Source of the DNA: Limivivens sp934393555
Lineage (GTDB): Bacteria; Bacillota; Clostridia; Lachnospirales; Lachnospiraceae
DNA: 64,000 nt
Direction of reading: 5' to 3'
Assembly (NCBI GenBank): GCA_934393555.1
Contig: CAKRQP010000001.1
Location: forward strand, 1 to 64,000
A model generated the notes under the pieces. The model worked only from the letters and a program-made list of their open reading frames with translations, was not told the origin of the DNA and did no database searches. How positions within the stretch are numbered: the stretch's first letter is position 1; each line of letters opens with the position of its first letter. Below, in pieces: positions 61,700 through 64,000 of the stretch. Made by a program: the position numbers and the translations under genes.

Positions 61700-63933
61700 C
61701 AATCTGCAGAAAGGCTCTCCCCTGCAAGTTCGCGTATCCGCTCTTTCAGAGTCGTATAGCGTTTCTGTTCAAATGTATTATCGATCATCTGATTAAATAC
61801 CGCCTCACTTCCCACCACCGTTACGCAGGATTTTGCCCTGGTCACTGCCGTGTAGAGAAGATTCCGGTTCATCAGCATCTGCGGACCGGAAAGCAGCGGG
61901 ATGATCACCGCCGGATACTCGCTTCCCTGTGACTTATGTACGGTAACCGCATAGGCCAGCTCCAGCTCTTCCAGCTGGGCAAAGGGATATTCCACAAATT
62001 TGCCGTCGTCAAACTCGATCGTCATCTGCTCGGCAAAGGTATTGATCTCGCGGATGATCCCCATATCCCCGTTAAAAATACCCTGCCCCTTATCGATCGG
62101 GATCCCGTAAGCACCTCGCGTCTCCCAGTCGATCTGGTAGTTGTTTTTTACCTGCATGACTTTATCGCCCTCACGGAACTTAGAGGAACCGTATTCTCTT
62201 TCCCGTTTTTTCGGGTCCGGTGGGTTCAGATAATGCTGCAGGATCTCATTTAAGCGTTCTACTCCCAGAAGCCCTTTTCTCATCGGTGTGAGCACCTGAA
62301 TGTCCGTCTGTGCCGCATGGACATATTTGGGCAGTTTTTTCTGGATCAGAGTCAGAACCACGCTGATGATCACATTGGCATCTTCTCTTTTCAGGAAAAA
62401 GAAATCCCGGCTCTTGTTATCCAGTGTCACATGCTCTCCCCGGTTGATCTTATGGGCATTCATGACAATATCACTCTCCGTTGCCTGACGGAAGATCCGG
62501 TTCAGCCGTACCACCGGAAAACATTTGGACTCTATGATGTCCTTCAAGACACTTCCCGGTCCTACCGAAGGCAGCTGGTTCCGGTCTCCCACCATGATGA
62601 GTCTGGTTCCCGGCACAAGTGCCAGAAGAAGGGAATGCATCAGATAAATATCCACCATAGACATCTCATCAATGATGACCACATCCGCTTCCAGAGGATT
62701 TTCCTGGTTTCTCGCAAAGCTTCCCCTGTCTGCACTGTTTTCCGTAACAGATGCGATTTCCAGCAGCCGGTGAAGGGTTTTCGCCTCACAGCCGGTGGCC
62801 TCTGTCATCCGTTTGGCCGCCCGTCCGGTTGGTGCTCCCAGCATAACAGAAAGCCCTTCGGATTCAAAATAAGAGATCATGGTATTGATCGTGGTCGTTT
62901 TTCCGGTACCCGGTCCTCCGGTCAGCACCAGAAGTCCATGACCGGCAGCCTGAACCACCGCTTCCTTCTGCATTTCATCCAGAACCGTTCCCGTCCGTTT
63001 CTCGATAGCTGCCACCTTCGTGAGCACGGCACTCTCTGAAATCTCACAGGAAATGTCCAGATCATGAAGCATTTTTGCTGTGTTCAGCTCCACATAATAA
63101 GCCTGCGCTCCATAAACGCAGACTCTGCCTCCGGTCTCCTTTGCCACCAGCTTCCGGTCCACTGCCAGGTCCATGATGTGCTTTTCTACCGCTTCCAGGC
63201 TGACACCGAGAAGATCCACCGTCCGTTTTTCCAGAAGTTCTTTCGGCAGAAAGACATGCCCCTCGCCCATAGCCTGCTGCAGAATATACAGAAGGCCGCA
63301 GCGGATCCGGTAATCCGAATCTGTATGGATGCCTACCTTTGATGCGATCTCGTCTGCAATGCGAAAACCCACACCATTGATATCATCTGCCATCTGGTAG
63401 GGGTTTTCTTTGATCACCTGATAAATATTGTTTCCATACTGATTATAGATTTTTACGCCTAAGGTTGTGGAAATACCGTACTGCTGCAGAAAGATCATCG
63501 CTTTTCGCATGTCTTTCTTTTCTTCCATCTGAGCTGCGATCTCCCGGGCCTTCTTCTCACTGATGCCTTTGACTTCCGCAAGCCTCTCCGGTTCTTCCTC
63601 CATGATCCGGAAGGTGTCTTCATGGAATTTCCGGACGATCCGGGCCGCCAGGGAAACACCGATCCCCTTTACCGCTCCGGATCCCAGATACCGTTCAATA
63701 GAGAGTTCATCTTCCGGAGCCTTGATCTTCAGAGTCTCGATATGAAGCTGGTGTCCATAAGTGGCGTGTTCTTTGTAATGACCGCTGATCTCAACCAGTT
63801 CTCCGTCCCCGATATAATGAAGCATTCCCACACAGGTGATTTCTTCTCCGTCTGCCACTACATTCATGACGGTGTAGCCATTGTCCTGATTCCGGTAAAT
63901 GATATGATCCACATATCCTTCAATGTGCTCCAT
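61699..63933 (-). CDS. recD2: RecD2-type DNA helicase
   Basis: 744 residues. N-terminal OB and helix-hairpin-helix part (INGVGFRIADEI, VKGISEKKAREIA), Walker A LTGGPGTGKTTT near 340, Walker B VVIIDEMSMVD, and the C-terminal UvrD-type motif VTVHKSQGSEYPAVI. RecD2 is a 5'-3' helicase of bacteria without RecBC partners and acts in DNA repair and replication-fork care. ATG overlaps the previous stop (TGATG). Confidence 0.95.
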   Translation of the reverse strand: MEHIEGYVDHIIYRNQDNGYTVMNVVADGEEITCVGMLHYIGDGELVEISGHYKEHATYGHQLHIETLKIKAPEDELSIERYLGSGAVKGIGVSLAARIVRKFHEDTFRIMEEEPERLAEVKGISEKKAREIAAQMEEKKDMRKAMIFLQQYGISTTLGVKIYNQYGNNIYQVIKENPYQMADDINGVGFRIADEIASKVGIHTDSDYRIRCGLLYILQQAMGEGHVFLPKELLEKRTVDLLGVSLEAVEKHIMDLAVDRKLVAKETGGRVCVYGAQAYYVELNTAKMLHDLDISCEISESAVLTKVAAIEKRTGTVLDEMQKEAVVQAAGHGLLVLTGGPGTGKTTTINTMISYFESEGLSVMLGAPTGRAAKRMTEATGCEAKTLHRLLEIASVTENSADRGSFARNQENPLEADVVIIDEMSMVDIYLMHSLLLALVPGTRLIMVGDRNQLPSVGPGSVLKDIIESKCFPVVRLNRIFRQATESDIVMNAHKINRGEHVTLDNKSRDFFFLKREDANVIISVVLTLIQKKLPKYVHAAQTDIQVLTPMRKGLLGVERLNEILQHYLNPPDPKKREREYGSSKFREGDKVMQVKNNYQIDWETRGAYGIPIDKGQGIFNGDMGIIREINTFAEQMTIEFDDGKFVEYPFAQLEELELAYAVTVHKSQGSEYPAVIIPLLSGPQMLMNRNLLYTAVTRAKSCVTVVGSEAVFNQMIDNTFEQKRYTTLKERIRELAGESLSAD

Positions 63934-64000
63934 CAGGCATCCAGCTTTCTGCCGCCGGATACCAGCTCCACATAACGTCCTGTGCCGATGGCTACCGCTG
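63933..64000 (-). CDS. mreB: MreB-like protein, C-terminal fragment at window edge
   Basis: Only the last 21 codons are in the window, reading AVAIGTGRYVELVSGGRK and ending in TGA at 63935-63933. The VAIGTG-R segment matches the end of MreB/Mbl actin homologues, which guide side-wall synthesis. The fragment is short, so the call is tentative. Confidence 0.5.
   Translation of the reverse strand, partial: AVAIGTGRYVELVSGGRKLDA

Overview
The window looks like a chromosomal segment from a Gram-positive clostridium, most likely a Lachnospiraceae member close to Blautia or Ruminococcus gnavus. The support is gene content: an all-in-one surface-polysaccharide locus with Rml (dTDP-rhamnose) genes, streptococcal Rgp/Gac-like modules, secreted hydrolases with choline-binding-type repeats, an AAA/PD-(D/E)XK protein of a type common in gut clostridia, and a cdaA-cdaR-HPr block. 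Genus is inference; no rRNA, tRNA, insertion sequence or CRISPR array was seen. Almost everything is on the minus strand.

Region 1 (1-14.2 kb, minus) is one long operon, rfbB-rfbA-rfbC, then an ABC-2 exporter (permease plus an ATPase with a Wzt-type C-terminal domain), a SAM methyltransferase, a kinase-like protein with a C-terminal coiled coil, and three tandem paralogous two-domain glycosyltransferases (the last cut by the window edge). I read it as synthesis and export of a rhamnose-rich polymer, with a possible split WbdD-like end-capping pair. A plus-strand cassette (14.3-18.7 kb: fn3 secreted protein, sugar nucleotidyltransferase, secreted papain-like protease) separates it from rfbD and a GtrB-like lipid-sugar synthase.

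Region 2 (20.8-38.0 kb, minus) is the accessory part. From 22.6 to 36.1 kb it is visibly AT-rich. It holds an AAA/PD-(D/E)XK protein, an acyltransferase, an ATPase plus small PD-(D/E)XK-like gene pair with its own promoter (a defence-like candidate), and a set whose members match the roles of streptococcal gacHIJKL: LtaS-type phosphoglycerol transferase, DUF2304 protein, GT2, Wzx-like flippase and DUF2142 GT-C-like membrane proteins. The likely job is side-chain and glycerol-phosphate decoration of a polymer outside the membrane.

Region 3 (38.2-53.1 kb, minus) encodes a second ABC-exported polymer: WbaP/CpsE-type initiating sugar-phosphate transferase, several GT2 enzymes, a second permease/ATPase pair (no C-terminal domain), a GlfT2-like galactofuranosyltransferase, UDP-galactopyranose mutase, two pyruvyl-transferase-family proteins and a FrhB-like iron-sulfur protein. 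Upstream lie two membrane-protein ORFs that are in the same frame and separated by a single amber codon, perhaps one broken gene.

Region 4 (53.2-64 kb) is envelope maintenance and housekeeping: divergent amidase and L,D-transpeptidase genes with cell-wall-binding repeats, then a minus-strand operon mreB(partial)-recD2-comF-two membrane proteins-cdaA-cdaR-HPr ending in a strong terminator.
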